Origin: Lachnospiraceae bacterium
GTDB taxonomy: Bacteria > Bacillota > Clostridia > Lachnospirales > Lachnospiraceae
Length of the DNA stretch: 35,970 nucleotides
Direction of reading: 5' to 3'
Assembly (NCBI GenBank): GCA_015057275.1
Contig: SVEO01000018.1
Span: 1 to 35,970 of the forward strand
Shown here: one piece after another, positions 8,137 to 16,487 of the stretch
How positions within the stretch are numbered: position 1 is the first letter of the stretch
How the letters are laid out: each line of letters begins with the position of its first letter
Position numbers and translations under genes: made by a program
The notes under the pieces: generated by a model
Database searches by the model: none
What the model was told of the DNA's origin: nothing
Seen by the model: only the letters and a program-made list of their open reading frames with translations

Positions 8137-8265
8137 TATAGAATTGGTCGTAAAGTCGACATATTCCCTACAACAGTCGAGGTGGATATGTTTCCGACGA
8201 CGTATGTTAGCAATTTCATTGCTACGACCCATGTTGAGACGGTAGTCTTGTTATCCCGACATTGA
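8137..8265 (+). pseudogene. Relic of a second RlmD/TrmA-type methyltransferase C-terminus
   Basis: A frame open from 8137 to TGA at 8263-8265 reads V-D-I-F-P-T-T-V-E-V-D-M-F-P-T-T, then after ten residues THVETVVLLSRH. The pattern D-M-F-P-x-T-x-H-V-E-T-V-x-L-L-S is the C-terminal signature of the family; the intact gene upstream ends DMFPGTPHVETVCLLSKK. The relic has a duplicated (V)D-x-F-P-T-T and an inserted segment (YVSNFIA). There is no start codon or upstream domain, so it is a leftover, not a gene. Confidence 0.7.
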
Positions 8266-8320
8266 TTAAGCATAAAAGTTAATATATAACTACATGAAAT
8301 TCCGTATAAGGAGACTACGA

Positions 8321-8719
8321 ATGAAAAACAAATTCAAAAAACTATCCCCAACCCTAGGTGTGCTCATTATCATCATTTTGGCATTAGCCGTCCGATTTTT
8401 TACACCGGAGAGTGAAGCTCCGGAAGCAAATAACGACAAAGTTGTAACTAAGGAACTTTCCTTTCGCAGCGATGACCAGCTCGCAGACCATTATGAAAAG
8501 CATGGGATTGAGATGGGCTTTGATTCTGCCGATGCATATCTTGAGGCTGCGAACGATGTGATTGCCGATGAAGACGCACTGCACAAGACAGAAGCCGAGG
8601 ATGGCGATGATGTGTATTATTTAGAGGAGACAAACGAGTTTGTCATCGTCTCTAAGGACGGTTACATCCGCACCTATTTCTATCCGAGTGACGGACTTGA
8701 CTACTATAACAGACAATAA
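8321..8719 (+). CDS. Small membrane-anchored or exported protein
   Basis: The ATG at 8321 is preferred to 8294 because TAAGGAGA lies 6-7 bases before it. The product has 132 residues: a positively charged start (MKNKFKKLSP), one hydrophobic segment at about 13-27 (LGVLIIIILALAVRFF) serving as signal or anchor, an acidic linker, and an extracellular domain of about 85 residues: HYEKHGIEMGF, LHKTEAEDGDDVYYLE, FVIVSKDGYIRTYFYP. Very similar C-terminal domains recur in Clostridial exported proteins. The conserved His, Ser and TYF pattern recalls small RNase toxin folds, but I cannot establish activity. It is followed by the promoter of the PurF-like gene. Confidence 0.7.
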   Translation: MKNKFKKLSPTLGVLIIIILALAVRFFTPESEAPEANNDKVVTKELSFRSDDQLADHYEKHGIEMGFDSADAYLEAANDVIADEDALHKTEAEDGDDVYYLEETNEFVIVSKDGYIRTYFYPSDGLDYYNRQ

Positions 8720-8738
8720 ATATTTTTTTAAAAACTAA

Positions 8739-8767
8739 TTGCTTCATTGACTGATATCTGTTATGAT
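8739..8767 (+). promoter_or_regulatory. Sigma-A-type promoter of the PurF-like gene
   Basis: TTGCTT (8739-8744), a 17-base spacer and TATGAT (8762-8767), about 64 bases upstream of the start codon. No purine riboswitch or PurR box could be recognised in the short leader. Confidence 0.5.
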
Positions 8768-8830
8768 ATGTGCGGGCATGGGTTCTACAATTAAATTAAA
8801 GTATTGAATGGAATAGATAGGAGATATACT

Positions 8831-10234
8831 ATGGGCGGATTTTTTGGCGTTGCGTCTAAAAACGATTGTGTATTTGATTTATTCTTTGGAACAGACTATC
8901 ATTCACACCTCGGAACGAGACGTGCAGGCTTGGCAGTATACGGTAATGGCGGATTTGATCGAGCAATTCATAATATTGAGAATTCTCCGTTTCGTACGAA
9001 ATTTGATAAGGACTTTGGGAAGATGTCCGGCAACATGGGAATCGGCGCGATTTCGGACTATGAACCGCAGCCATTGATTATACGTTCTCACCACGGAACG
9101 TATGCGATTGTGACTGTTGGCCGCATTAATAATACGGATGCCATTGTGCAAAATCTGTTTCACTCCGGACACACACATTTCCAGGAGATGAGCGGTGGTG
9201 ATATCAACCCGACTGAATTGGTAGCGATGTTAATTAACCAGAAGGAAAACCTGATTGAGGGTATTCAGTATGCACAGGATACGATTGAAGGTTCGATGAC
9301 GATGTTGCTTTTGACGCCGAAAGGTATCTACGCGGCACGTGATAAAATGGGACGAACTCCGGTTTCCATCGGTCAGAAGGAAGATGGTTATTGTATTTCC
9401 TTTGAAAGTTTCGCTTATCTGAATTTAGGATATAAAGAGAAAAAAGAATTAGGACCGGGTGAGATTGTCATCGTTACACCGGAGGGCATGAAAACCCTCG
9501 CGGCGGCCGGCAAAGACATGAAAATCTGTACGTTTCTTTGGGTATACTACGGTTATCCGTCATCTTCTTACGAAGGTATCAGCGTTGAAAAAATGCGTAA
9601 CAACTGCGGTGCGCTTCTCGCGAAGAGAGATAATGTGAAGCCGGACAGCGTTGCCGGTGTACCGGATTCCGGTCTTGCACATGCCATCGGCTATGCTAAT
9701 GAATCAGGCATTCCGTATGCCAGACCGTTTATTAAATATACACCGACCTGGTCGCGTTCGTTTATGCCTATCGCTCAGAGCATGCGTAACCGGATTGCCA
9801 AGATGAAGCTGATTCCGGTGCATGATTTAATACAGGACAAGAGCTTACTTTTGATTGATGATTCAATTGTGCGTGGTACGCAGTTGCGTGAAACGACAGA
9901 GTTTTTATATCAGAGCGGGGCAAAGGAAGTGCACATCCGTCCGGCCTGTCCGCCGATTTTATACGGATGTAAGTATCTCAACTTTTCACGTTCCACTTCC
10001 GAGATGGACTTGATTACAAGAAGGGTCATTGCGGATATGGAAGGTACAGCGGAAGAGGTTGATTTGACCGATTACTCTAATCCGGATACAGATAAATATA
10101 AAGAGATGGTGAAGAGAATTGGAGAACAGTTGAAATTTACCACCCTCGAATATGCTCGTTTGGATGACATGCTTGAAGCAGTTGGTATCGAAAAATCTAA
10201 GCTGTGTACCTATTGTTGGGACGGCAGAGAATAA
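8831..10234 (+). CDS. Amidophosphoribosyltransferase (PurF)-like protein lacking the glutaminase cysteine
   Basis: The start at 8831 has TAGGAG 7 bases upstream and yields 467 residues. The layout is that of PurF: an N-terminal Ntn-hydrolase domain (about 1-230) and a C-terminal phosphoribosyltransferase domain with the PRPP loop IDDSIVRGTQL (342-352). Cysteines at 233, 373, 459 and 462 (CTYC at the end) match the [4Fe-4S] ligands of Bacillus-type PurF. However, the protein begins MGGFFGV where PurF has MCGIFGV: the nucleophilic cysteine is Gly2. The longer frame from 8804 contains no cysteine there either. It therefore cannot use glutamine in the usual way; it may use free ammonia, serve as a regulatory paralogue, or do another PRPP reaction. 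Other pur genes are absent nearby. Confidence 0.85.
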   Translation: MGGFFGVASKNDCVFDLFFGTDYHSHLGTRRAGLAVYGNGGFDRAIHNIENSPFRTKFDKDFGKMSGNMGIGAISDYEPQPLIIRSHHGTYAIVTVGRINNTDAIVQNLFHSGHTHFQEMSGGDINPTELVAMLINQKENLIEGIQYAQDTIEGSMTMLLLTPKGIYAARDKMGRTPVSIGQKEDGYCISFESFAYLNLGYKEKKELGPGEIVIVTPEGMKTLAAAGKDMKICTFLWVYYGYPSSSYEGISVEKMRNNCGALLAKRDNVKPDSVAGVPDSGLAHAIGYANESGIPYARPFIKYTPTWSRSFMPIAQSMRNRIAKMKLIPVHDLIQDKSLLLIDDSIVRGTQLRETTEFLYQSGAKEVHIRPACPPILYGCKYLNFSRSTSEMDLITRRVIADMEGTAEEVDLTDYSNPDTDKYKEMVKRIGEQLKFTTLEYARLDDMLEAVGIEKSKLCTYCWDGRE

Positions 10235-10242
10235 AAATTATG

Positions 10243-10286
10243 AAGGATTGAATTCTGCATAAGCAGAGTTCAATCCTTTTCTTTTT
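10243..10286 (+). terminator. Intrinsic terminator
   Basis: A 16-bp stem with one G-T pair (AAGGATTGAATTCTGC at 10243-10258, GCAGAGTTCAATCCTT at 10263-10278), a 4-base loop, then TTTTCTTTTT. It ends the PurF-like transcript. Confidence 0.9.
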
Positions 10287-10366
10287 GTATGAAAAATGGC
10301 AGGAAGGGGATGATAAGAATAAATGATTTTACCGGCGCATGCGCAGGGAAGAAAATGGAGGTATTT

Positions 10367-11824
10367 ATGACATCAATTTGGGTGGAAACTGCAGCGAGAA
10401 CCGCCAGAGGCAAATTAGAAAGGGATTTACAAGCAGATGTGGCCGTTATCGGCGGTGGGATGGCAGGAATTTTAACGGCGTATCTTTTGAGTCGGGCGGG
10501 ATTTCATACCGTCGTGTTGGAAGCAAACTGCGTGGGTAGCGGGCAGACCAGCAATACGACCGCCAAAATCACAGCACAGCACGGGTTGATTTATCACAAA
10601 TTGCTAAATACGGTGGGAGAGAAAAAGGCTGCGTTGTATGCGCGTGCAAATCAGAACGCAATACAACAATATGCGGAAATTATTAAGCGGGAGAAAATAG
10701 ACTGTGATTTTAAAATTTGTCCGGCGTATTTGTATGCGAGAGAGCGGGATGTGCGCATCCATCAAGAATACGAGGCGGCAAAAAAACTGGGGATAGATGC
10801 GGACTATGTTATGGATACAGAGTTGCCGTTTCGTATTACGGGCGCTGTGCGGTTTCGAAATCAGGCACAGTTTCACCCGCTCAAATTTCTTTATCATGTA
10901 GCGGACTTATTGGAAATCTATGAGCATACGAGAGTGCAGAAGATCGAGGGCAACAGAATCATCACCGACGGCGGAACTGTGTCCGCAAGGCAAATTGTAA
11001 TATCCACACACTATCCGTTTATTAATTTCCCTGGGCTTTATTTTACAAAAATGCATCAGGAGCGCAGCTATGTGCTGGCGGTCAAAGGAGCGCAGGAAGT
11101 ACAGGGGATGTATTACGGAATCGGTGTAAATGATGTATCTCTGCGCAGCTACCGTGATTATTTGCTGATTGGCGGAGGCAGCCACCGAACGGGAGAAAAT
11201 ATAGGCGGCGGTCAATATGACCGACTGCGCGGGGAGGCGTGGAAGTATTGGCCGGAATGTAAAGAGGTATATCATTGGTCCGCACAGGATGATATGACAG
11301 CGGATGAAATCCCTTATATAGGAAAATATTCATGGCTTCGCACGCATTGGTATGTAACTGCGGGATTTAAAAAATGGGGAATGACCGGTTCTATGGTAGC
11401 AGCGCAGTTGGTCTGCGATGAGATTACAGGAAAAGAAAATCCGTACCGACATGTATTCCGGGCAAAGCGGTGTCCGATTCCGCATGGTATGTCCGGGATT
11501 TTGACAGAGATGATTTATGCGGTAAAGGGAATCGGCGGCCGTATATTTAAGAGAGCCGATGCAAGCCTTGCAGAAATAAAAGTGGGGCATGGCGGAATCG
11601 TAGCCTATGAGGGGAAAAAGATGGGTGCTTACCGCGACCATGACGGAACAGTGTATCTGGTTTCCGTAAAATGTCCGCACTTAGGCTGCATGCTGCAATG
11701 GAATGCAGAGGAAAAAAGCTGGGATTGTCCGTGCCACGGCTCACGGTTTGACTATAAGGGCAGGCTGTTAGATAATCCGGCGCAGATTTCTTTGGAAGCA
11801 GTCATATTAGAAGCATCAAATTGA
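10367..11824 (+). CDS. FAD-dependent oxidoreductase with C-terminal Rieske [2Fe-2S] domain
   Basis: The start at 10367 is chosen because GGAGG lies 7 bases upstream; the longer frame from 10289 has no ribosome binding site and begins in the terminator tail. The 485 residues consist of a DAO/glycine-oxidase-type FAD domain (AVIGGGMAGILTAYLLSRAG near residue 27, VVLEANCVGSGQTSNTTAKI just after, and the GFKKWGMTGSMVA segment near 340) and a Rieske domain at about 400-480. The cluster ligands are C-P-H in KCPHLGCML and C-P-C-H in WDCPCHGSRFDYKG. This fusion is widespread in Firmicutes; it probably oxidises an amine or amino acid substrate that is unknown. Its stop overlaps the next promoter. Confidence 0.88.
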   Translation: MTSIWVETAARTARGKLERDLQADVAVIGGGMAGILTAYLLSRAGFHTVVLEANCVGSGQTSNTTAKITAQHGLIYHKLLNTVGEKKAALYARANQNAIQQYAEIIKREKIDCDFKICPAYLYARERDVRIHQEYEAAKKLGIDADYVMDTELPFRITGAVRFRNQAQFHPLKFLYHVADLLEIYEHTRVQKIEGNRIITDGGTVSARQIVISTHYPFINFPGLYFTKMHQERSYVLAVKGAQEVQGMYYGIGVNDVSLRSYRDYLLIGGGSHRTGENIGGGQYDRLRGEAWKYWPECKEVYHWSAQDDMTADEIPYIGKYSWLRTHWYVTAGFKKWGMTGSMVAAQLVCDEITGKENPYRHVFRAKRCPIPHGMSGILTEMIYAVKGIGGRIFKRADASLAEIKVGHGGIVAYEGKKMGAYRDHDGTVYLVSVKCPHLGCMLQWNAEEKSWDCPCHGSRFDYKGRLLDNPAQISLEAVILEASN

Positions 11825-11849
11825 CAAAAGTATTGCAAGGTAGTAAAAT
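11821..11849 (+). promoter_or_regulatory. Strong sigma-A promoter of the phosphatase gene
   Basis: TTGACA (11821-11826), a 17-base spacer and TAAAAT (11844-11849). The -35 overlaps the stop codon of the FAD/Rieske gene. Confidence 0.7.
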
Positions 11850-11901
11850 TTTCACGGAAAGATAAAATGAATTTCAAATCGGAAAGGATAAGCGACAGAA
11901 G

Positions 11902-12555
11902 ATGGAAAAAAGAAAATACGACACCGTCATTTTCGATTTGGACGGAACGTTATTAAATACATTGGAAGATTTGGCGGACAGCGTTAATTATGTAATGAAA
12001 CGATTCGGTTATCCGAGTAGAACCCTGTCCGAAATCAGAAGTTTTGTCGGTAACGGTATCCGTAAACTGATGGAGCGTTCCGTACCGGAAGACATTGAGG
12101 AGACAGCTTTTGAGGAGGCATTCGTCTGCTTTAAGGAATACTATACCGACCATTGTCAGATTAAGACTGACCTGTATGAAGGGATTGCAAAGCTACTTGC
12201 ACGTTTGAAAGCCGACGGCTACAAGATGGCGATTGTTTCTAATAAAAATCAGGAAGCAGTAACAGAACTGCGGCCAGTGTTTTTCGGTGAGTCTATTACA
12301 GTGGCCTTAGGACAGAGCGAAAATATGCCAAAGAAGCCGGGACCGGAAATGGCGTATTTTGCGCTGGAGCAATTGGGCAGCAAGCATGAGCAGGCGCTCT
12401 ATGTCGGCGACTCGGACGTAGATAAGCAGACAGCAGACAATGCCGGACTTGACTGCGTGCTTGTGACATGGGGATTCCGTGACCGCGATGAACTGGAAAA
12501 ATTGGCGCCATTCGGCATAATTGATACGCCGGATGAGCTGTGGCGCTATTTATAA
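11902..12555 (+). CDS. gph: HAD-superfamily phosphatase, phosphoglycolate phosphatase type
   Basis: This 217-residue protein carries the HAD motifs in order: I, FDLDGTLLNT with nucleophile D12 and acid D14; II, IVSNKN near residue 115; III, the Lys in KKPGPEMA near 145; IV, YVGDSDVDKQTADNAG near 170. An alpha-helical cap (about 17-85) between motifs I and II marks subfamily IA (Gph/PpaX/YsbA group). These enzymes hydrolyse phosphoglycolate, pyrophosphate or other small phosphate esters; the exact substrate cannot be read from the sequence. Twelve bases separate it from the next gene, so both are probably one transcript from the promoter at 11821. Confidence 0.85.
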   Translation: MEKRKYDTVIFDLDGTLLNTLEDLADSVNYVMKRFGYPSRTLSEIRSFVGNGIRKLMERSVPEDIEETAFEEAFVCFKEYYTDHCQIKTDLYEGIAKLLARLKADGYKMAIVSNKNQEAVTELRPVFFGESITVALGQSENMPKKPGPEMAYFALEQLGSKHEQALYVGDSDVDKQTADNAGLDCVLVTWGFRDRDELEKLAPFGIIDTPDELWRYL

Positions 12556-12567
12556 AGAGGTGTAATC

Positions 12568-13524
12568 GTGGCAGAAAGAAAGAGACGTAGGAGAAAAGAG
12601 GGGCAGAGATTCAGCTTGCCGATTGCTTTGATTTGCATTACGGTATTCGTATTCACCGTGATGGAAAAGACCGGTGTGATTCAGCTAACGTTGCCGCCAG
12701 AAAGACCAAAGGATACAACAGCCGGCGAGCTGACCGGGGAATCGCAATTGGAAATTCATTTTCTGGATGTTGGCCAGGGCGATTGCACGCTGATTATATG
12801 CGACGGGCAGACGATGCTGATTGACGCAGGCGATAACAGTCAGGGGACAGCGGTGCGCATGTATTTGATGAAGCAGGGAATTACAACGATTGATTACGTT
12901 ATTGGTACGCATCCGGATAGCGACCATATTGGCGGGCTGGATGTGGTGCTGTATAATTTTGATTGTAACATGATTTTGCTTCCGGATGCCAGCAAAGATA
13001 CACAGACATATGATGATGTGATTCAGACGATGGAAAATAAATATTACAAGAGCATCGTGCCGGAGCAAGGTGCAACTTACACACTCGGTCAAGCGTCTTT
13101 TACGATTTTGTCGTCCTCTGATATTGACTACGGCGACAATGCCAACAACGCCTCGATTGCGCTAATGCTTGTACACGGCACCAATAAATTTTTGTTTACC
13201 GGAGATTGCGAAGAAGAAGCTGAGGCAGACATGTTGCGTTCCGGACAGGAACTTAAGGCAGACGTTTACAAAGTAGCACATCATGGCAGCAAAACCGCAT
13301 CGACCGAAGAATTTATGCAGGAAGTATGTCCGACATACGCGGTCATTAGCTGCGGAGAAGATAATAAATACGGGCATCCGCATGCTGAGGTATTAAATCG
13401 CCTGCGCGGTATGCATGTGCAGTTGTTTCGCACGGACGAACAGGGAGCGATTATTATGAAGAGTGACGGTAAGAACATTACGGCAAATTGTTCGCCGAGT
13501 GAATCGTGGCAGGCAGGCGAGTAA
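12568..13524 (+). CDS. ComEC/Rec2-like metallo-beta-lactamase fold protein, membrane-anchored
   Basis: The protein has 318 residues from a GTG start with AAGAGGTG just upstream. A basic N-terminus (ERKRRRRKEGQRF) and one hydrophobic segment at about 17-32 anchor it, probably with the catalytic domain outside. That domain (about 58-305) matches the C-terminal hydrolase domain of ComEC: FLDVGQGDCTLI, MLIDAGDN, THPDSDHIGG (metal ligands), LFTGDCEEEAE, VAHHGSKTAS and YGHPHAEVL. Stand-alone proteins of this type occur widely in Firmicutes and are predicted nucleases or phosphodiesterases; there are no competence membrane channels here. Confidence 0.85.
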   Translation: MAERKRRRRKEGQRFSLPIALICITVFVFTVMEKTGVIQLTLPPERPKDTTAGELTGESQLEIHFLDVGQGDCTLIICDGQTMLIDAGDNSQGTAVRMYLMKQGITTIDYVIGTHPDSDHIGGLDVVLYNFDCNMILLPDASKDTQTYDDVIQTMENKYYKSIVPEQGATYTLGQASFTILSSSDIDYGDNANNASIALMLVHGTNKFLFTGDCEEEAEADMLRSGQELKADVYKVAHHGSKTASTEEFMQEVCPTYAVISCGEDNKYGHPHAEVLNRLRGMHVQLFRTDEQGAIIMKSDGKNITANCSPSESWQAGE

Positions 13525-13576
13525 ACAATCATTAACAAATGGTAAATTTAATTGGAAATTTTATGCAAATAATAAA

Positions 13577-13605
13577 TTGACATACGATTCTGTTTATGGT
13601 AAAAT
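13577..13605 (+). promoter_or_regulatory. Strong sigma-A promoter of the symporter gene
   Basis: Consensus TTGACA (13577-13582), a 17-base spacer and TAAAAT (13600-13605), followed by a leader of about 85 bases before the ATG at 13697. Confidence 0.75.
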
Positions 13606-13696
13606 GCGAATAGTTCGCTTTAAAGCGCTAAAGTTCAACTTGATAAAGTAAAGAAATACAAAAGTTGCCGCATTCAGCGGAAGAACGGAGGAAAGT

Positions 13697-15235
13697 ATGT
13701 TTGAAAAAGTGTTATTTTTAGTTATTTTCTTCGCCATCATGGTCACTGTGGGTATTTACTCACGTAAGCATGCGACGAATGTTAATGACTTCGTATTAGG
13801 TGGCAGAAGCGTTGGTCCGTGGCTTACGGCGTTCGCATTCGGTACTTCCTATTTCTCGTCGGTTGTATTCGTAGGTTATGCCGGCCAGTTCGGTTGGAAG
13901 TACGGTATGGCAGCCACTTGGATTGGCCTTGGAAACGCCTTTATCGGTAGTTTGCTTCCATGGGTGGTGTTAGGCAGAAGAACACGCGTGATGACGAACT
14001 CGCTGCAGGCAGCGACGATGCCGGAATTTTTTGAGAAGAGGTACAACAGTAAAGCTTTGAAGTTAGTTGCTTCCGCCATCGTGTTTATTTTCCTTGTACC
14101 TTATACTGCATCCATTTACAATGGTCTGTCAAACCTGTTCGGTATGGCTTTTGATATCGATTACCGCATTTGTGTAATTGGGATGGCACTACTTACCGGT
14201 GTATACGTAATCCTCGGTGGTTACATGGCGACTGCAATCAATGATTTTATTCAGGGTATCATTATGTTGATTGGTATTTGTGCAGTCATCTATTGTGTAT
14301 TGGCAAAGGAAGGTGGTTTTATCGCTGCGTTAACAGAGCTTGCCACGAATCCAACGATGACCGGCGCTGCTTATGACAGCGACGTTCCGGGGGTTTATGC
14401 ATCCTTTTTCGGACCGGATCCGGTAAATCTGGTGGGAGTTGTTATTTTAACATCTCTCGGTACTTGGGGACTGCCACAGATGGTACAGAAGTTCTATGCA
14501 ATTAAGGATGAAAAATCCATTAAAACCGGCACAGTGATTTCTACTGTATTTGCGTTGATTGTTGCCGGCGGTTCTTATTTCCTCGGCGGTTTCGCGAGAA
14601 TGTTTAACGATTCTTCCTTTGTGAAAGCAGATGGTTCTGTAGCTTTCGACGGTATTATTCCGTTTGTTTTATCCACATTGCCGGATATTTTAATTGGTGT
14701 AGTTGTTGTATTGGTACTGTCAGCTTCGATGTCTACACTCTCCAGTTTGGTACTTACATCAAGTTCGACCTTGACACTTGACTTTTTAAAGGGTACGATT
14801 GTAAAAGATATGAGCGAAAAGAAGCAGCTTTTCATAATGCGTGTGTTGATTGCTTTCTTCATTATCATTTCGGTTATATTGGCACTCGATCCTCCGACCT
14901 TCATTGCACAGTTGATGGGTATTTCCTGGGGCGCACTTGCCGGAGCATTCCTTGCACCATTCATGTACGGTCTGTACTGGAAGGGTGTTACAAAGAGCGC
15001 TGTTTGGGCAAGCTTCGCTGTCGGTGTCGGTATTACGGTTGGGAACCTGTTCTTCCATTTCTTTGCATCACCGATTAATGCCGGTGCTGCAGCGATGATT
15101 GCAAGTCTGGTTGTTGTTCCGATTGTCAGCTTGATGACACCGAAGATGAAGAAAGAAAAGGTGGATGAAATCTTCTCCTGCTACGATGAAAAAATCGAAG
15201 TTAAGAAGAAAACTTCCTTAGGACATAATGCATAA
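13697..15235 (+). CDS. Sodium:solute symporter (SSS family)
   Basis: This 512-residue polytopic membrane protein has about 13 hydrophobic spans. It begins with the SSS pattern VNDFVLGGRSVGPWLTAFA at about 30-48, FSSVVFVGYAGQFGWKYG at about 55-72 and the GGYMATAINDFIQGIIM segment near residue 175, all typical of the sodium-binding LeuT-fold symporters (PutP/PanF/SglT). The charged tail (PKMKKEKVDEIFSCYDE) is cytoplasmic. The substrate cannot be read from the sequence; proline, pantothenate, sugar and short organic acid carriers all belong here. It stands alone, with its own promoter, a GGAGG site and a terminator at 15246-15273. Confidence 0.9.
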   Translation: MFEKVLFLVIFFAIMVTVGIYSRKHATNVNDFVLGGRSVGPWLTAFAFGTSYFSSVVFVGYAGQFGWKYGMAATWIGLGNAFIGSLLPWVVLGRRTRVMTNSLQAATMPEFFEKRYNSKALKLVASAIVFIFLVPYTASIYNGLSNLFGMAFDIDYRICVIGMALLTGVYVILGGYMATAINDFIQGIIMLIGICAVIYCVLAKEGGFIAALTELATNPTMTGAAYDSDVPGVYASFFGPDPVNLVGVVILTSLGTWGLPQMVQKFYAIKDEKSIKTGTVISTVFALIVAGGSYFLGGFARMFNDSSFVKADGSVAFDGIIPFVLSTLPDILIGVVVVLVLSASMSTLSSLVLTSSSTLTLDFLKGTIVKDMSEKKQLFIMRVLIAFFIIISVILALDPPTFIAQLMGISWGALAGAFLAPFMYGLYWKGVTKSAVWASFAVGVGITVGNLFFHFFASPINAGAAAMIASLVVVPIVSLMTPKMKKEKVDEIFSCYDEKIEVKKKTSLGHNA

Positions 15236-15245
15236 GTTATTACAT

Positions 15246-15273
15246 AATGGCTGCCGAAAGTTTGGCAGCCATT
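15246..15273 (+). terminator. Intrinsic terminator after the symporter gene
   Basis: A perfect 10-bp stem, AATGGCTGCC (15246-15255) and GGCAGCCATT (15264-15273), with an 8-base loop and a short T-rich tail (GTTTAT). Confidence 0.7.
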
Positions 15274-15393
15274 GTTTATAGTATCAATGTGTCAAGCAGT
15301 GTTTTAGCTGGCAGAATAACTTGTTAGCATAAGGGAAAACTACGAAAGAAGGCGCACTGTTTTCGGATGCGCGGCAAAGACGGAGGAAAAGAA

Positions 15394-16290
15394 ATGTATG
15401 ATGTAATCATCCTCGGCGGAGGAATTGCAGGCATGACAGCCGGCATTTACGCAGCGCGAAAAGGAAAAAATGTACTTCTTTTAGAAAAAGGAATCTGTGG
15501 CGGGCAGATTAATTTGGCAGAAAATGTCGAAAATTATCCCGGATATTCTGAGATTTCCGGACCGGAGTTGTCTGGTAAACTGCAGGAGCAGGCAATCTTG
15601 TGTGGTGTAAAGATTGAAAACGACGGTGCGAGCTATATTGACTGTCTTGCGGGCGGTACTTTTGAAATTCGCACCGAGTTTGAAGAAACATATCCGACAA
15701 AGCAGGTAATTTTAGCCACTGGCACCGAGTACCGTAAATTAGGCGTGGAACGTGAAAAAGAATTAATCGGTATGGGTATTTCCTATTGTGCAGTTTGTGA
15801 TGGCGCGTTTTTCCGCGGTAGGGAAGTGGCAGTGGTTGGCGGAGGCAATACCGCTTTTCAGGATGCCAAATACTTATCTAAATTGTGTAAGAAGATTCAT
15901 TTGATTCATCGCCGGTCACAGTTTAGTGCCGAACAGGTAGTTATTGATGAAGTAAAACAATTAGAGAATGTCGAGATTCACACCGATTATGTGGTAACAA
16001 AATTGCTTGGAGATACGATGCTTAGCGGCGTTGAACTGACCAAAAAAGACGGACAGCGAATGATTTTAGATATTGGTGGTTTATTTGTGGCAGTCGGACG
16101 CGTACCACATGGCGTAGAGTGTTCAAAGAAAATTGCGTGTGACGAAGCAGGCTATTACCTGACGGACGAAAAATGTCGCACAAACATTCCTGGTATTTAC
16201 GCGGTAGGTGATATTCGTCAAAAGGATTTGCGCCAGCTTGTAACGGCGGCAGCTGATGGTGCGATTGCGGCGACGGCGTTAGCAGAATAA
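15394..16290 (+). CDS. trxB: Thioredoxin reductase-like FAD/NAD(P)H disulfide oxidoreductase
   Basis: The ATG at 15394 has GGAGG 9 bases upstream; the longer frame from 15367 starts before this site. The 298-residue protein has the FAD motif LGGGIAGMTAGIYAARKG (7-24), the redox-active pair C132/C135 in YCAVCDGAFFRG, an NAD(P)H motif VVGGGNTAFQDA near 148 and the C-terminal FAD motif GIYAVGDIRQKDLRQLVTA. This is the full architecture of low-Mr thioredoxin reductase. No thioredoxin gene is adjacent, so it may be a paralogue serving another small thiol protein or ferredoxin. It is monocistronic, with a terminator at 16314-16350. Confidence 0.85.
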   Translation: MYDVIILGGGIAGMTAGIYAARKGKNVLLLEKGICGGQINLAENVENYPGYSEISGPELSGKLQEQAILCGVKIENDGASYIDCLAGGTFEIRTEFEETYPTKQVILATGTEYRKLGVEREKELIGMGISYCAVCDGAFFRGREVAVVGGGNTAFQDAKYLSKLCKKIHLIHRRSQFSAEQVVIDEVKQLENVEIHTDYVVTKLLGDTMLSGVELTKKDGQRMILDIGGLFVAVGRVPHGVECSKKIACDEAGYYLTDEKCRTNIPGIYAVGDIRQKDLRQLVTAAADGAIAATALAE

Positions 16291-16313
16291 TAAGTGAATG
16301 AAGTGGTAAAAAT

Positions 16314-16350
16314 AAGGGCAAAGCTTTTTACATAAGGCTTTGCCCTTTTT
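16314..16350 (+). terminator. Intrinsic terminator
   Basis: AAGGGCAAAGC (16314-16324) pairs with GCTTTGCCCTT (16337-16347), followed by a T run to 16350. It separates the thioredoxin reductase gene from the pst operon. Confidence 0.9.
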
Positions 16351-16367
16351 CATATTCTTTACGCAAA

Positions 16368-16388
16368 CTTCATATAACCATGGTAACA
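16368..16388 (+). promoter_or_regulatory. Pho-box-like sequence upstream of pstS
   Basis: About 100 bases before pstS, CTTCATATAACCATGGTAAC (from 16368) resembles two half-sites of a PhoB/PhoP box (consensus CTGTCATA repeated every 11 bases); a further TTTACG/TTTACA pair follows at about 16390-16407. Phosphate-starvation control of pst operons by PhoP/PhoB is established; this particular site is a weak match. Confidence 0.3.
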
Positions 16389-16487
16389 GATTTTACGTTT
16401 ACATTTTAAACTTAAGTCAAGCTTGCAGAAGACAAAGAGCAAGCGAAATTAAAAACATACATAGAAAAAGAAAGGCTAGGTAAAGGT

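Noticed and set aside
8804-8830. Upstream start of the PurF-like gene as a cleaved propeptide exposing a cysteine
   Set aside because: The upstream residues (MNGIDRRYT) contain no cysteine at the processing position, and the better ribosome binding site belongs to 8831.
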